Positions 1 to 11,527 of a DNA stretch of 64,000 nucleotides are shown here, piece after piece (positions within the stretch are counted from its first letter, which is position 1; the number at the start of each line of letters is the position of its first letter). The position numbers and the translations under genes are program-made. The notes beneath the pieces were generated by a model that saw only the letters and a list, made by a program, of their open reading frames with translations, was not told the DNA's origin and did not search any database. Origin of the DNA: Chalara sp. BL73. Taxonomy: Eukaryota > Ascomycota > Leotiomycetes > Helotiales. Location of the stretch: positions 620,001 through 684,000 of the forward strand of contig CAKJVC010000150.1 in NCBI GenBank assembly GCA_918026815.1, read 5' to 3'.

Positions 1-477
1 CAGGTACTCCATGCAGTGTCAACACACGTCTATTAGCCAAGAAAGCTTAGGCACGGATTAGGGTTTTTTGCTTACGACACGAAATTTTAGTTATGAGGCG
101 TCTCTTAGCAGTAACCCAGACGCGGCTTCCTGCACCCTTGACTGTAAATCCTGAATCAGCGAGAGATGTACATGTGTTGTCTTCAAGCTTGATATAAATA
201 GAGTTTAAAATAAAGTGTCGTCTCAGGCATTATTGATGCGTTCATTCTCCGAATGCATGTTCTTGGCTTAACCCCGCTATGGCCGATTGGATAGTAGGAT
301 TGCAAATCCACGCTCTAGGTAGTCGGGCTTAGTCTTGGCTTTAGTACTTAAAGCAGAGGTAAGTGCTCATGTACATGACCAGTCATCAAATCCAATCAGC
401 TATTCTACTGCTCACTTTACGAAAATCGTATTCTCCCGCTATCTCCCTTCCATATAACCAAGCGGACCGTCAGAAAA
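1..477. other. Intergenic, nothing recognised
   Basis: No coding frame, RNA gene or repeat could be supported upstream of the first gene. The segment should contain the promoter of the NmrA-like gene that begins at 478, but no convincing element was identified. Confidence 0.5.
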
Positions 478-1416
478 ATGTCAAAAAATCTTCTAGTTGT
501 CTTCGGTGCAACCGGGAACCAAGGTGGCTCAGTCGCCAACAATGTTCTCGACGATCCAAAGCTCTCCAGGAAATACTCTGTCCGAGCCATTACTCGCTCA
601 GCCTCAAGTCCACAAGCCCAAATCTTGAAGTCCAAAGGTGCCGAAATTGTTGAAGCTGATTTGAACAACCCTTCGTCCCTGAAAGCGGCTGTCGCAGGTG
701 CACATACTGTCTTTGCCGTAACAACCACCCAACTGAGCGGTAATACTCGTGCTATTGAGACGGCGCAGGCAAAGGCACTTTGTAGCGAGTTGATTGCGGC
801 CGACGCAAAATATTTCATCTGGAGTACTCTTCCGCACGTTGAAGTAATTTCGAATGGGAATTTGCAAGCTGAGCATTTCGATACAAAGGCCGAAATCGCA
901 GAGTTTATTCGCAGCCTCCCCATCAAATCCGCCTTCTTCGCTCCGGGATATTTCATGCAGAACTTCACAACGGAATTAATGCCAGCGACGCCATCCCCCG
1001 CCAATGATGGCACGTACCTCTTTGCAACTTTGTGCAAGAGTGATACACTGCTGCCACTCGTCGACGTTACCGATGTAGGAAAATGGGCTGCCACTATCCT
1101 TGAAGAGCCCGATAAGTATCAGGGCAAAGTATTAGCTGCAGCACAGGGCTTATATACTTGGGACGAGATTGCTCAAATCATCTCGAGGGCTACTGGCAAG
1201 ACTATCAAATACCAGCAAGTGCCTGACGAAGTGTTCAGGGAGTGGATGCCAGAGGGAATGAAGGATGATTTACAGGCAATGTACAAGTCTTACAGGGACT
1301 ATGGATACTACGGGAAGGCGATGAAGGAGGATGTCGATCGGGATGTCAAGCTGGCCAAGGGCCATTTGACTTCGCTAGAGGAGTTTTCCAAGAGAGGGAA
1401 TTTGAAGTTTGAGTAG
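478..1416 (+). CDS. NmrA-like NAD(P)-binding protein
   Basis: Intronless frame of 312 residues. The N-terminus reads LLVVFGATGNQGGSVAN, the GxxGxxG dinucleotide-binding motif of atypical short-chain dehydrogenases of the NmrA/HSCARG group, and the rest follows that family: a beta-strand with an acidic residue near EIVEADL, the segment VFAVTTTQ, and a C-terminal substrate lobe with YTWDEIAQIIS. The length is normal for the family. Such proteins either act as NAD(P)-sensing regulators, as NmrA does for nitrogen repression, or as small reductases; the sequence does not decide between them. The ATG at 478 is the first in this frame that leaves the Rossmann motif correctly placed. The nearest neighbours are a dead alcohol dehydrogenase and a Zn2Cys6 regulator, so it may once have belonged to a small metabolic cluster. 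It is probably cytosolic, since no signal or membrane segment is visible. Confidence 0.9.
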   Translation: MSKNLLVVFGATGNQGGSVANNVLDDPKLSRKYSVRAITRSASSPQAQILKSKGAEIVEADLNNPSSLKAAVAGAHTVFAVTTTQLSGNTRAIETAQAKALCSELIAADAKYFIWSTLPHVEVISNGNLQAEHFDTKAEIAEFIRSLPIKSAFFAPGYFMQNFTTELMPATPSPANDGTYLFATLCKSDTLLPLVDVTDVGKWAATILEEPDKYQGKVLAAAQGLYTWDEIAQIISRATGKTIKYQQVPDEVFREWMPEGMKDDLQAMYKSYRDYGYYGKAMKEDVDRDVKLAKGHLTSLEEFSKRGNLKFE

Positions 1417-2579
1417 GGTTGTAAAAGGAAGTCACTGGAGAACGTTTTTGTATTCTTGAGTTTAACTAGTGCTTTTTTTAAGACATTCCTTCTCATATTA
1501 CGTGTCTTTCTCGTAAATTTATCAATAGAGCCCTATGCTAGGTAATTCTCTATACAAATTATCAAATTGCGGCTTCTTTCGCAAGGACTAATTCAGTACC
1601 GTTAGGAATAGGGGTATCGTTCTCCTATGCTTTTAGTATACTACTTTAGAGGCGTTGGTATGGTCGAGGAGCTTGCGACAGCCGCATACTACTTCACAGC
1701 ATGCTCTAAGGGAAATTTCCGGACAAAAAGTCTACTAGGGTCTCATTTTTATTAACGTTACCCTAAAACCGTTCTATTTTCAGCAGGTTGCTTCTCATAA
1801 AATCCACCCTGTACTCATTACAATAGGATGTAAAATTCATACATTAGACCATCCGCCATAGCAATTTTTTTGAACTGCAAAAGACAACATAGATTTTTCC
1901 TAAAAGTAGCATCCTAATGTGTTTAATTCTCGCACAGATCTGCATTCTAGCCCCATGAGCTATGTAATCAAACTAGCGCCGTGGAGGGTTAACCCGCGAA
2001 AACAAGCCAGGCTTATCCTAATCAGGCTAGCGTTCCGGAGGACCAACTTTAATTCTTTGTTACCCCACCTTAGAGTTAAGGGTGGGGCATTGCTGTACAC
2101 CGCTGTGCTGAAAACAGCGAAGAGGATGATGGCATGCATATGCGAGCAAAGCTGTGGCGTTCTGTGAGATGCAATCTGGACCATTCTGTTATAGCCTTCT
2201 CCCAGCGCCCGTCTGTTGCGCCGTGCAGATATTCTCTCACGTTAGGTGCCGGTACTTCGCTCTAGGGTGGCTGGCAACTTTGAAAATCTGATTTCCTAGG
2301 CTAGCAATGCATGTATCTGAGGGTAGTGATGATGATCAATTTTATGTCCAATATGGCCAAAGAGACTGTTACGGCTGAGAAAAGTGTGATTTCCGTCCTT
2401 CATTCTACGAAATCTGTTGATTTTAGAACTTAATCAATAAAAGATGTCCAGACTTATGGTTAAAATAATCAAGACACAATACAATCCCGACTGAATGGCG
2501 CGTACCACCCGACAATCTCTACACCTTGAACACCTATCAAGACTACACAGGCTCGCTCTCGCGCTCCATATGTGGCCGT
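1417..2579. other. AT-rich intergenic stretch with an old repeat copy
   Basis: No gene was recognised. Bases about 1990-2044 resemble the stretch at about 6245-6293, and most differences are transitions. Bases 2071-2088 include a short hairpin-like GGGGTAAGG-type inverted segment. Otherwise the stretch looks like decayed non-coding DNA. Confidence 0.45.
1990..2044 (+). repeat. Dispersed repeat, copy A
   Basis: Shares the core TCCTAATCAGGCTAGCG followed by TTCCGGAG with copy B near 6249-6293, where the core reads TCCTAATTGGGCTAGCC. Most differences between the copies are C/T or G/A, as expected for RIP-mutated repeats. The parent element was not identified. Confidence 0.4.
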
Positions 2580-3573
2580 TCACTTGGGAAATAGGACTGC
2601 CTTGAATTGCAACTTGCCAGACCGCATATTTTCAAATGCTTTATTCGCATCGTCCAGCAAGAATTCTCGACCATGCATTTCGTACCATGAATTTAATCCC
2701 GTGATTGCGCGAGAAGGCAATGGCCTCCTCCGAGTCGAGCGCATACCTTGACGTCCAGCCGTGGACGGACAAGCTGCCGTTGATCAAGGTGGCTTGTTGT
2801 GCTGTTCGATAGCGCCACAGTCTTCTAGACAATCGCCCAAAAAATGCACCGCCAGGTGGCCTAGATCGCCCAGTCCCTAAACGGCTACGATACCACCCGC
2901 CTCTACATGCCTGTGACAGATTAATTTTATTCATTTCTTCCCTGGGTTGTCTTGGGCTTGTGTTGTAGGCAACGACACGTTTCAGGACTTATAAACGCTA
3001 GAGAGGATTTTCGAGTAGTGCTTAAAGGGAACAAATAATTCTGGCAAGGGAATTTGCCTACATTTTACGCATGCCATTAAGGCGGTCACCCTCGCATAAG
3101 AAGCGGTACCGTCTCGGCAGGATCGAGGCTTGCCGGGATGCGCAATGACAGCTCTTCGCGCAGCACGGCGTACTCAGCGTGGCCGCTGTCTCGGGTAACA
3201 CTCCACTGATTTTCTCATTGACACATCCGAATTGGCCCCGCTGCAATGTGCGACGTTGTGCATCATGGCCTAATGGGGATAGGCCAAATGAGTTAGTCAA
3301 GCACAATACAAGCCCAGGAATGTTCCGTACCTCCGTGTCATGGTCCACTCACACTCTCGCCACTCTTGAAGCGCATAGCGCCCTCACCAACGGCCAAGCC
3401 CACGAGCTTATGGCCGGTAATTTAGGAAGGTGTTGGGGGAGATAGTCACCACACACCAACGCATCACTGTAGCATACGCCACAAGCAAGGACCATAACCA
3501 GAGCCCCTTCTCTCCCAGGCTCGGTCAATACAATGTCCTTATGGGTGAGTGGTTGGCATTTGTCCGCAATCAT
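2580..3573 (-). pseudogene. Broken zinc-dependent alcohol dehydrogenase
   Basis: Three separated frames on the minus strand together cover most of a medium-chain zinc alcohol dehydrogenase of the AdhP type. The first (3573-3349) keeps the catalytic-zinc Cys in VLACGVCYSDALV. The second (around 3300-3058) keeps GHDA, a degraded structural-zinc region, then PAETVPLL and NGMRKM across two frames. The third (2934-2641) keeps NGSLSVHGW and ALDSEEAIAFSRNHG. A last piece, AFENMRSGKLQFKAVLF, ends at a stop at 2580. Frame changes and in-frame stops lie between and within the pieces, and the Rossmann GxGxxG region is unrecognisable. No intron arrangement I tried joins the pieces into one frame. This is a decayed gene rather than a spliced one, and the catalytic GHE motif is also damaged. 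Confidence 0.8.
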
Positions 3574-4406
3574 GGCCGCTTTAAAGGTCCAGTGGAGCGA
3601 TGAAACAATCTTAGGTGTATCAGAGTCTCATTTGGATTCGTACAAGAGACTTTGTTATTAATGCCGACGGACTCGGAAATTGTATTAAAGACATGTGATT
3701 TACGAGCGGTTGACTTATAGTGTAGGTCTTTAAATTCCAAGTGTGGGTCTTCATAAATGAAAACAAATAGGACTACGTGGCCGTGGCAATATATGGAAAT
3801 ACCTATCGAACGATGAAGATAGCGTAGGAAGGGATATAAGGAATTAAGTTACTTATTCATATTCTTTCCTGATTGCCAAGGTCAATGATAGTAGTGGCGT
3901 AAATACTATCAAAATCACCGTTTTCAGCCACAGATTCAACAACAATAAATGGGGCAACCATGCCACTCCATCCACGACCTCCCCACTTGACTAGGTTTGA
4001 TCACTAAGCCTAGTGCACCAAATAGGTTCACAGGTATGTACTCGCGAGGCCGGAGATACACGAGCTTCCACAAACAAACAGGCTTATCCCCTTGGCCACC
4101 ACACAGGCAGAATTCGTAGAGATGTGAACCTAAAAGGCGCAAAAGACGGGGCACCTGTTTCTAAGGGGTCTTGAATACGCACGATACCAGTTAATTTTAA
4201 TTTCGGGAGATTTAGAGTTACATCTAGGGGTGTCATTCACCCAATCATAGTAGCCTTCCCGTATCGTATTATATAGAGCTTAATAGGAGCATTCCTACAG
4301 TTGAGAGTGCAAGAACACGAACGCTGGTTTCTAATAGCCAAGTCAAGGATAGAAGCGCATCAATGTTCTTGTCAGCGTAAGCCACTAGCTTCTGTTTTCT
4401 CTGCTT
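3574..4406. other. Intergenic, nothing recognised
   Basis: Only short frames without recognisable motifs are present. The segment lies between the dead dehydrogenase and the 3' end of the minus-strand regulator. Confidence 0.5.
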
Positions 4407-5885
4407 CTATGCTGTGAATGCATAGCTGCCCATGGTGGCGTAAACAGTCCAGTAGCCCAAATTTGACTTAGCTTTTATCATATCCGCAATGTCCTTTGCC
4501 GCCTTTATGTGACCATTGGCTGATATATAATTCAAGCAATATCCTATCCAGTCTTGCATGTGGCAGTCGGTCGAAACTTGGCTGGCAAGGTAGAGTGGGG
4601 CAAGAAGAGTATAACATTGGAGGCATTGCAGTGGTGAGAATGACGCTGTGTTGTCTGGTTGTGCCCCTGGCAGCACAAATTGGGGTACCGTAGCGCATAT
4701 TTCCTCCGTAATATTGCGGATATCGCTTAATATACTGCTATTGGTACTGAAAATATTGTATGGGGAATGCCTCCTGATGATATCAATAAGCATCAGACGC
4801 ATAGCGCGAATACCGTTGGAAATTTGAGTGATATAGTGGTCTGGGTATATCTCATAATAGAGGCCGAAGATACGTGTGTCTTCTCCTACATAGTAAACCC
4901 GTTGGGGCTTCCAAGTCAGCGGTAATGTATTTCCTAAGTTTTTCACCTGATCTTCCAGCCGCTTTGCTCTCTCAGTAATGTCGATCGGGTAGACGCCACT
5001 TTCTTTTTGGAGGTCAGCTTGGAGATTTATAAGATGGGCCAAAATTCCCGTGAAGTTCCATTTGACGTTATTGACGAAGGGGTCGAGGCCGCGGCGCAAC
5101 GCCATGAGAGTATCCGGTACCCTAACAGCCGCTACGGCGCAGCTGACAGTCAGAACTGTAGCAAGACGGATAGCGAGCTGGCGACCAGTAGAGCTTGAAA
5201 GAATCGTCTTCCCGCGGACGTTGAATATGGACATTGCGCCGTGTACGTGGCTCATCCATGAAGCAGAGCCTCTGGGGTTGCGATTAATCATCTTTTCGTA
5301 CATGTCGAGGAGCAAAACAGATTGAAGAACCTCCTCTGTTTCCGAGATCTTAAGCCCATTTAGAGCCTGGCTCAGCCTCTGGATAGCAGTTACGTAGCTC
5401 CCATTTGCCAGCCGCATCAGCCCAGGGTTATTTAACCGGATTCCCATGAAAGCCAGGCTACTTGCCTCAACACTTGCAGATAAGTAATCAAAAGAGGGGG
5501 CCGTTCTATAAAAAGAAGCCAGTGCACCGCAACTCCGCGAGAAGCTGGAGACGTATACAGAGAAGAAGGCATATCGAGCCCGGACGTCCCAGCCAAACTC
5601 AAGTGTAGTAGGTGCACCACTATAGGCCCAGGCCTGCCGCGCTACCACTTTCTGCTCGGTGGAATGAGTCTCATCGCGGAAGAGAAGGTCGCGGGGATTC
5701 CGGTATCCGTGGCACCTCAGTTTGGCTCTCTGGCATTGCCCACATCCCTCAGGTAGCAGGTCGCACTATAACCAATCAAATCAGTTGCCTAGCCAAATAA
5801 ACCACTAATGGTCAAGGGGTAATACTCGGAGTTTCCGCTTCCTGCAAGGAAGACAGTCCTTTGACGGCTTGCCGAGGTTTACCAT
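4407..5885 (-). CDS. Zn2Cys6 transcription factor with Fungal_trans_2 domain
   Basis: Two exons, complement(join(4407..5765,5826..5885)), give 472 residues. Exon 1 (20 residues) starts at the ATG at 5885 and ends in CLPCRKRKLR. Exon 2 resumes with CDLLPEGCGQCQRAKLRC. Spliced, they make a perfect C-x2-C-x6-C-x6-C-x2-C-x6-C binuclear zinc cluster at residues 11-38. The 60-bp intron has GT..AG ends and interrupts the cluster exactly between codons before the third cysteine. The stretch after the cluster, NPRDLLFRDET, is typical of regulators with the Fungal_trans_2 (DUF3468) domain, which fills the rest of the protein with its helical middle region. It is a nuclear DNA-binding regulator with unknown targets; the dead dehydrogenase next door may be a former target. 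A start inside exon 2 would lose the DNA-binding domain, so the spliced model is clearly better. Confidence 0.9.
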
Positions 5886-7830
5886 GTCATACAAATCCTT
5901 CCCTTAAAGGGAAAATGGAGGTATTTTCTTTTGACAAATGATAATGTTCGTGGGGGCCGAGTGATGATAAAAATATTTATTCATATAAAGCCTTAAGCCG
6001 TATAGTGTTTTGTACAACAGGGTCAAAGTTGTAATGCATTAAAGCGCCGCTTTTGGGATATTGCCAGTATCCCCGCTTAGGGCGTAGATAAGTATAGCAA
6101 CTTGCTAACGCCGAAGTAAAGATTTAACTAAAATCAGATCAATCCGCACTTCTCAAACTTTGGCAAAGGCCGCAAGCAATGAATGATGTGCAGAATATTA
6201 AGAGTATTTAGTAGAGAAGCAGAAAACTGTAAATTAATCCGCCCCCGCATGGAGCTAGACTTGTCCTAATTGGGCTAGCCTTCCGGAGACCTAGCGTAAA
6301 AGAAACGGGGCTGGGGTTAGGCCGACTCAAGTGTTGCACTCGAGATAAAGTTTGAGCTAACGTAGGTTAACCAAAGTCCGAACTCTAAGTACTTAAGGTT
6401 TGAGCTACCCGTACCTTATCAAAAGAGGCCTGCTGGGGCCGCGACCACAGCTTCCCCTTCCCCTTCTTCTTTTGGGTGCCCAAGTCCATGGAACTGGTGC
6501 AATGGCAATGTAATACGAAGTTTGAGTGACATCGTTATTTCGGTCTCCAATTTTCTTGGGCTATCTGCCTCCGGCAATATTCCCTTACGATGAATTAATC
6601 CCGGCTTACCCCATTCTTTCATTTCTTCGAGACCCTCCTCCTAGCCGCGCATTCAATTCGAACCTCATTCTTCCAAAGAGGTTGTAAGGCGAGTACTCTT
6701 ATCTAAAGAATAATCCCTAACGATTAATTGGCAATCCACAAACTCTCAACCTTCATTGCCTTCAGCCTAGACATAAAGCAATATATCAACTGAATACAAC
6801 GACAGCATAGGTAGTCCAGGCACGATGCCTGCAGACATGAATGCTGGAATGCATGACAGTAATGAGGCAAGTGAATCTTCAATAAGCTCTCTGAAAGTAA
6901 GCATCAAACATGCCTCTATAACATCCCCGCCAACTAAGACTCTCGCCACGGATATAATTACATGTATACCGGAAACGAATTTATGCTATATCGAGCCGTT
7001 CTAGTACAATACTCGAGAAGTAAAAAATATTTCGTCTCCTTAAGCCAATCAAACACAAGAAGACATAGCAGTACTGTATAGTTATGCTAGATATTTATTC
7101 CAGTGAGCCAAACCCGCCAAAGCTTAGGTAGTGGCCCGGCACTAACATATAGCATCTCAGTCGCGTTCCCGATCGCTGATGATCTTGGAATACGTGGTGA
7201 TTGCGATGGGAGTTTCTACGAACGTTAATTACGTTAGTGGAAATATGTGTGATGGGAATATCATGCGTCGAAGGTTTTCTGTGCTGCCACAACTTCAGAA
7301 CAGATTGAAAAATTAGAGACGAAAATGCGTAACAATCCTATTTATAAAATGTGGGCGAAGCTAGTTTTAACGTATGTTAATATTTTAAAAATTGCAAAGC
7401 GTAAAATACTTAGTTTACAATGAAACACTGTTCCCGAAAGCTACATATACTTTAGCTGCACAATTCATCAAACATGTAATTGCCAAGGTTCGAAGCGAAG
7501 AGAATATAGGATCAGAAGCGTAAAAGAACACCACAAGAACCAATGAAAATGCTGATATCGAGAAAGGCATATAACGCAACGCGTTTGTAGGAAATAATTA
7601 ATGTGTTATACAATAAGTCGCGCGTTCATTTCCATTCCTAGCATCGTTGAGCCATACAGTTTCTTCCAGATCTTCAGTAGCAGTTATGTTTAATTCCACG
7701 ACCGCCCGACTTCTCGATAATCAGTATAGCTGTTGCTTTAGCAGTAGGCCCAAGTCATGTAATAACACTACGCTTGCCAGTCTTTCGTAGTATACTACAT
7801 AGCCTGTAAATAAATCCGATCCAGTTTAAC
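5886..7830. other. AT-rich gene-free stretch
   Basis: About 1.9 kb with no recognisable coding frame. It carries copy B of a dispersed repeat near 6245-6293. The remaining short frames have no family motif and are likely chance. Confidence 0.5.
6245..6293 (+). repeat. Dispersed repeat, copy B
   Basis: Matches copy A near 1990-2044 through TCCTAAT(T/C)(G/A)GGCTAGC(C/G)TTCCGGAG. The mismatches are largely transitions, consistent with repeat-induced point mutation. The parent element was not identified. Confidence 0.4.
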
Positions 7831-8005
7831 ACAAGACTTAATTTCTCCTGGCAAACTTTCACTAGTAAAACGCAAGACCGAATCCTACTAGCAAGCCGTC
7901 ACCAGCAAATCACGAAATCCGCATTCTGCTACAAACTTTCAACAATAAAGCAGAACACTCAAATTCCACTAGCAAACTTTCCCCAGTAGAACGCAACTAT
8001 CAATA
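7831..8005 (+). repeat. Imperfect tandem repeat, unit about 40 bp
   Basis: Units begin GCAAACTTTC or GCAAGCCGTC and end near CCACTA or CTGCTA. They span 7851-7890, 7891-7931, 7932-7971 and 7972 onward, with a weaker partial unit from 7831. The copies are about 60-70% alike by eye. The array lies in an AT-rich gene-free stretch and shows no coding sense. Confidence 0.6.
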
Positions 8006-8609
8006 TAGGTGCTTCCACTTTTCGGTTCCAGGAAATAAGCTATTCCTGCACAGAAATTGCTTCCCCATTTCTGCTTTATTGCAGTTGCATCTATGCTGAT
8101 AGCTTTAGTAGCTGTTCGATATTTCTGCACTCATTGGGCTTTCCCTGGCTTTCTTTTACTTCTGTATACTAGTTATGACCTTACGCTATATATATTTAAG
8201 TGCAGTGAATAAAACTGCCCTAAATTACACCAGCAGTTTTGTTCTAAAGATGAATTTTGCTACTTGTACTGCTGTTGGAGAATTACAGGGAATGTGTTTG
8301 ATGTCTACACAGGGTTCCTTGCCTGCCCACATATTATGTCTACACTCGTGCCGGATGTGGTGCATCGTCTGAGGTCCACGGCCATATTGGCATTGGTCGG
8401 TGTCGGCTTTGTTAATGGCATGTAAGGAGTCTGGCCGGCAGCGTAATTCCTCCACTCGGAGGGGTACTAACGGAGAATGTCCCACGATGATGGAGCTAGT
8501 GGATAAATCTCCAAGCCTGTGGGCTCTCGTTCCTTGTGCTTTGCTTCTACCTACACGTCCACAATCCTCGAGCGAGTCTATATCGAGGAGCGCGAGCGAT
8601 CGGCTGACT
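8006..8609. other. Intergenic, nothing recognised
   Basis: Short frames on both strands carry no recognisable domain. The N-terminal half of the transporter that follows is not detectable here, so it was deleted or has decayed beyond recognition. Confidence 0.4.
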
Positions 8610-9599
8610 AGGAACAATTAATATCCTTGGTACAAGCTTGATCATTCTTCTCGGACTTAATCTCAGAGGTATCATTAGTCCTTGGGATTTACCGAAAGTA
8701 ATCTGCTTGATCGTCTTCGGATTATTAACGAGCATTCTCTTCGCATTTTACGAAGCGAGAATTGCAAAAAAACCCTCTTATGTCTATGCAAATTCTTCGA
8801 CGCCGATTAAATATCGCATCACTCCTCGTTCGCTTTGTGCATAGCTTCGTACGTCCAAACACTCAATTTTTGAAACGAGCACTTATATGAATTTGGTGAA
8901 TGTTTCATCCTGGTACTTCCTCCTACTCTATTTTTGAAGCAGCAGAGGATCCAGTCCGCTGTGCTCTGGACTACTGATCCTACCGATCACTATCATTCAA
9001 CCAACTGTTGGCCTTGCCGCTGGCTTTCTCATCTCTCGAACTGGGCGGCACCTCGAACTCATTTGGGCTGGAATAGCTTTAGCTTCCCTTGGGTTTGGGC
9101 TCTTCATTACGCTAAGCATTAGCACTTCCCTGACCAAGGTTGTCTCCCTTGAAATTGTGGCGGGCTTGGGAGTAGGAGTAGGATTGGCGTTCCAACAACT
9201 TCTCATTTCTTTTCAATATTTTGTGGATCAAAATGATATGGCTGCTGCTACAGCTGTTTTATAGATTTGTACGCAGCCTCTTTATGGTGATATCAATCGT
9301 TCTCGGTGAAGTCATTTTCCAGAACCAGATAAAAGCTCATTATTATAATATGCGTTTGATTCTACCCTCTAACATTGGGCAACTGTTCTTTGGGGGATGC
9401 AGCTGCAGCGAACGTTTAGTTGATTAGAACCCTAACGGCTGCACAAAGAAGGGTAGCCAAAGATTGATATGCAAAAAGCTTGAGGCCTTTGTAGATCTTG
9501 TACTGCTCTATTGCAGTACTTGGTCTGCTTATAAATATGCTTATTGCAAGAAAGGAGCTACCAGCTGAGCACATCGAGACGAAAACGGGTCTTGCTTAA
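8610..9599 (+). pseudogene. Decayed MFS drug-resistance-type transporter, C-terminal half
   Basis: Pieces in changing frames match the second half of a 14-spanner major facilitator of the DHA2 type. They are a loop/helix reading SPWDLPKVICLIVFGLL and FYEARIAKKP (8638-8790), then LNIASLLVRFVHSF, then LELIWAGIALASLGFGLF and LGVGVGLAFQQLLISFQY (about 9050-9230), then MVISIVLGEVIFQNQIKAH and LPSNIGQLFFGG. The end reads LLINMLIARKELPAEH and GLA, stopping at 9599. Several frameshifts and stops lie between the pieces and the first half of the protein is missing. Drug/H+ antiporters of this group usually sit in the plasma membrane and often accompany biosynthetic clusters. The neighbouring PhyH oxygenase and regulator would suit such a cluster, but that is inference. 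Confidence 0.75.
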
Positions 9600-10412
9600 C
9601 CAGCCAGAAGTGAATGGAGTCAGGGCCGTCGAGGCGAGTTCATAGGTAGCACAGCAAACAGCCTCTTAGCTTGGAATAGAAGCATTGCCCAGTGTGATCG
9701 AGATCTGACACCACTGATTGCATGTTCTTGACGTGATGTAAAGGATAAACAATACAGGGTCTGTTTAAATAGGCGCGCTATACTTGATCAATCTAGCGAT
9801 ATCGAGAAGCTGATCTACTTGCACAACCTGCTATTTAACTAACTCCAGGGCCGTAGACTATTTTGTAGAGGTCAAAGATAAGCTGATGTCAAGTGAGCTC
9901 GGATTTGGTGGTGGTAAACCCCTCCATATCCACGCGCACGCTCTTGAACGGCTCCAAGCTCGGGAGTGCGATTAATTAGATGATACACAATCGAATCTCG
10001 TTGAGCGCGTCCGAAATTTCTTTGGTCTAACTAATGGAAGCCAGCGCTCTCCTCGCCCTTGTGACCATCGGAAAAATGGAAAACGCGGACACCGCAACTC
10101 CCCTTTATTACTTCAACAACGGAAACACTGATTTAGAGTTGATCTCAAGAGCAGCGCTCGTTCACTCAAATATGGATCAAAACCGCGTGGAGTCCTGATG
10201 TGTATTTCTCAAAGTCTCCGTAGCATGGTATGCCTTTTAATGGTAGACCTTTCTAGGGGGAAAACAGCGGTGGGAACAGCAAACTCTTTCACCTAGTTTT
10301 AGGGAATGGTATCTAAAGCATGTTCAGTGTCTTCTGTAATGTGCACAGTATTGCTTCAATTCGTCATTCTACCAAACGCAAGGCACGTTTTACAGCGGTC
10401 TAAACACTGCAA
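9600..10412. other. Intergenic, nothing recognised
   Basis: One stretch near 9890-9990 reads SSELGFGGGKPLHIHAHALE before a stop, which may be a scrap of a gene I cannot name. Nothing else was supported. Confidence 0.35.
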
Positions 10413-11527
10413 TCACAAACCATCCGTAGGAGTCCAATGTTTCGTCCATCTCTTATCCAGCTCCATTCCTTCATTGTAGAATCTTAAATCAGTACTCAGC
10501 CTAATCCTCCTCTCCTTGTCTTGATTTTTGCTGGCGCAATGGATCTGTCCGCGTTAGTAATACGTTAGATATAGAACAACTTGAAACTCACCATGTAAGG
10601 ATTATGAAAAACAACATCTCCTGCTTGGTAATTGGCAATCAACCATCGCCTCTCGCCTCCATGAGCTACTCTAAAGTCCTCAGCATCCTGACTGAGCGCG
10701 CCTCCTGCCATCATGTTGGCGTTGAAAGCATTTTCTCTTTCCTCCTTCGTCATATGCTTGGCACCCTCTGTAAACTTCTGCTCGAATTGGCGACCGAGAT
10801 CGCTTGAGCCTTCAAGATACATAAGTCCACCACCGTCAACGGTAATGTCGCCCAGTGGGACCCATGCAGTTAGAAATTCGTGATCCGGATTCCCAGCCCG
10901 CAAGTAGATTTGGTCGTAGTGAATAGCGGTGCTGCTTGCCCCTGGAACTGAGTGCCGGAGCATGGTGCGCTCGAGAATGACATCCTTCTTCCAGCCGGTG
11001 AACTTGCAAATAAAGCCTCGTAATGCAGAATGTGACAAAAATGCTAAGTATTGTGGGCTAGAATGAGCGGCGATCAAAGGGTCCTGATATTTGGAATCAG
11101 TGGGACGATCAAGGGCTCCAATACCGCCGTGCTCATAAGCCATCGCCGCTGGGTTGAATATTCCGGCTCTAGGCGTTGTGTTGGGCTCAAGGATATCGGT
11201 ACTTTGTAGTTGTCTGAAATACCTATCATGAACATAAGGACATGCTCAACGGTAGAACGGAAACTAAATGGTAGCGAGAACATACTCTTCTCTCACATCT
11301 AGAACGTCTTGTTGAGGAATCAATCCTTGAATGAAGATATACCCGTCCGATTCGAACCTGTCACGCAACTCTGCTAACGGCGTATCAGGGCACGACGGCT
11401 TCATGTAACTGACAAAATTTTGGTCAACAAATGCTCCATAATTTGTGCGGACCAGTGGCCCTGCTGTCGAGCTGGATGCGGCTTGTAGGGGAAGTAGGTT
11501 TGGAGATTTCTGAGCCGCCACTGCCAT
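10413..11527 (-). CDS. Phytanoyl-CoA dioxygenase (PhyH) family protein
   Basis: Three exons, complement(join(10413..10544,10592..11222,11286..11527)), give 334 residues. Intron 1 (63 bp, GTATGT..TAG) restores the codon in VREEYFRQLQST. Intron 2 (47 bp, GTGAGT..CAG) joins HNPYM to IHCASKN. The result has the complete facial triad of non-haem Fe(II)/2-oxoglutarate oxygenases: HYD at residues 182-184 (in AIHYDQIYLRAG), the distal His293, and the 2-oxoglutarate-binding Arg near 306 in RRIRLSTDLRF. The ending, KRWTKHWTPTDGL, also fits the family. Without the third exon the distal histidine would be lost. Fungal members hydroxylate or desaturate secondary metabolites or lipids; the substrate is unknown. 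A decayed transporter lies on one side and a divergently transcribed, damaged regulator on the other, which suggests the remnant of a small biosynthetic cluster. Confidence 0.9.

Noticed and set aside
272..320. tRNA-like stretch (GGCCGATTGGATAG and GGATTGCAAATCC)
   Set aside because: It looks like a D-arm and anticodon arm, but no T-arm or matching acceptor stem follows and the anticodon loop would have only three bases.
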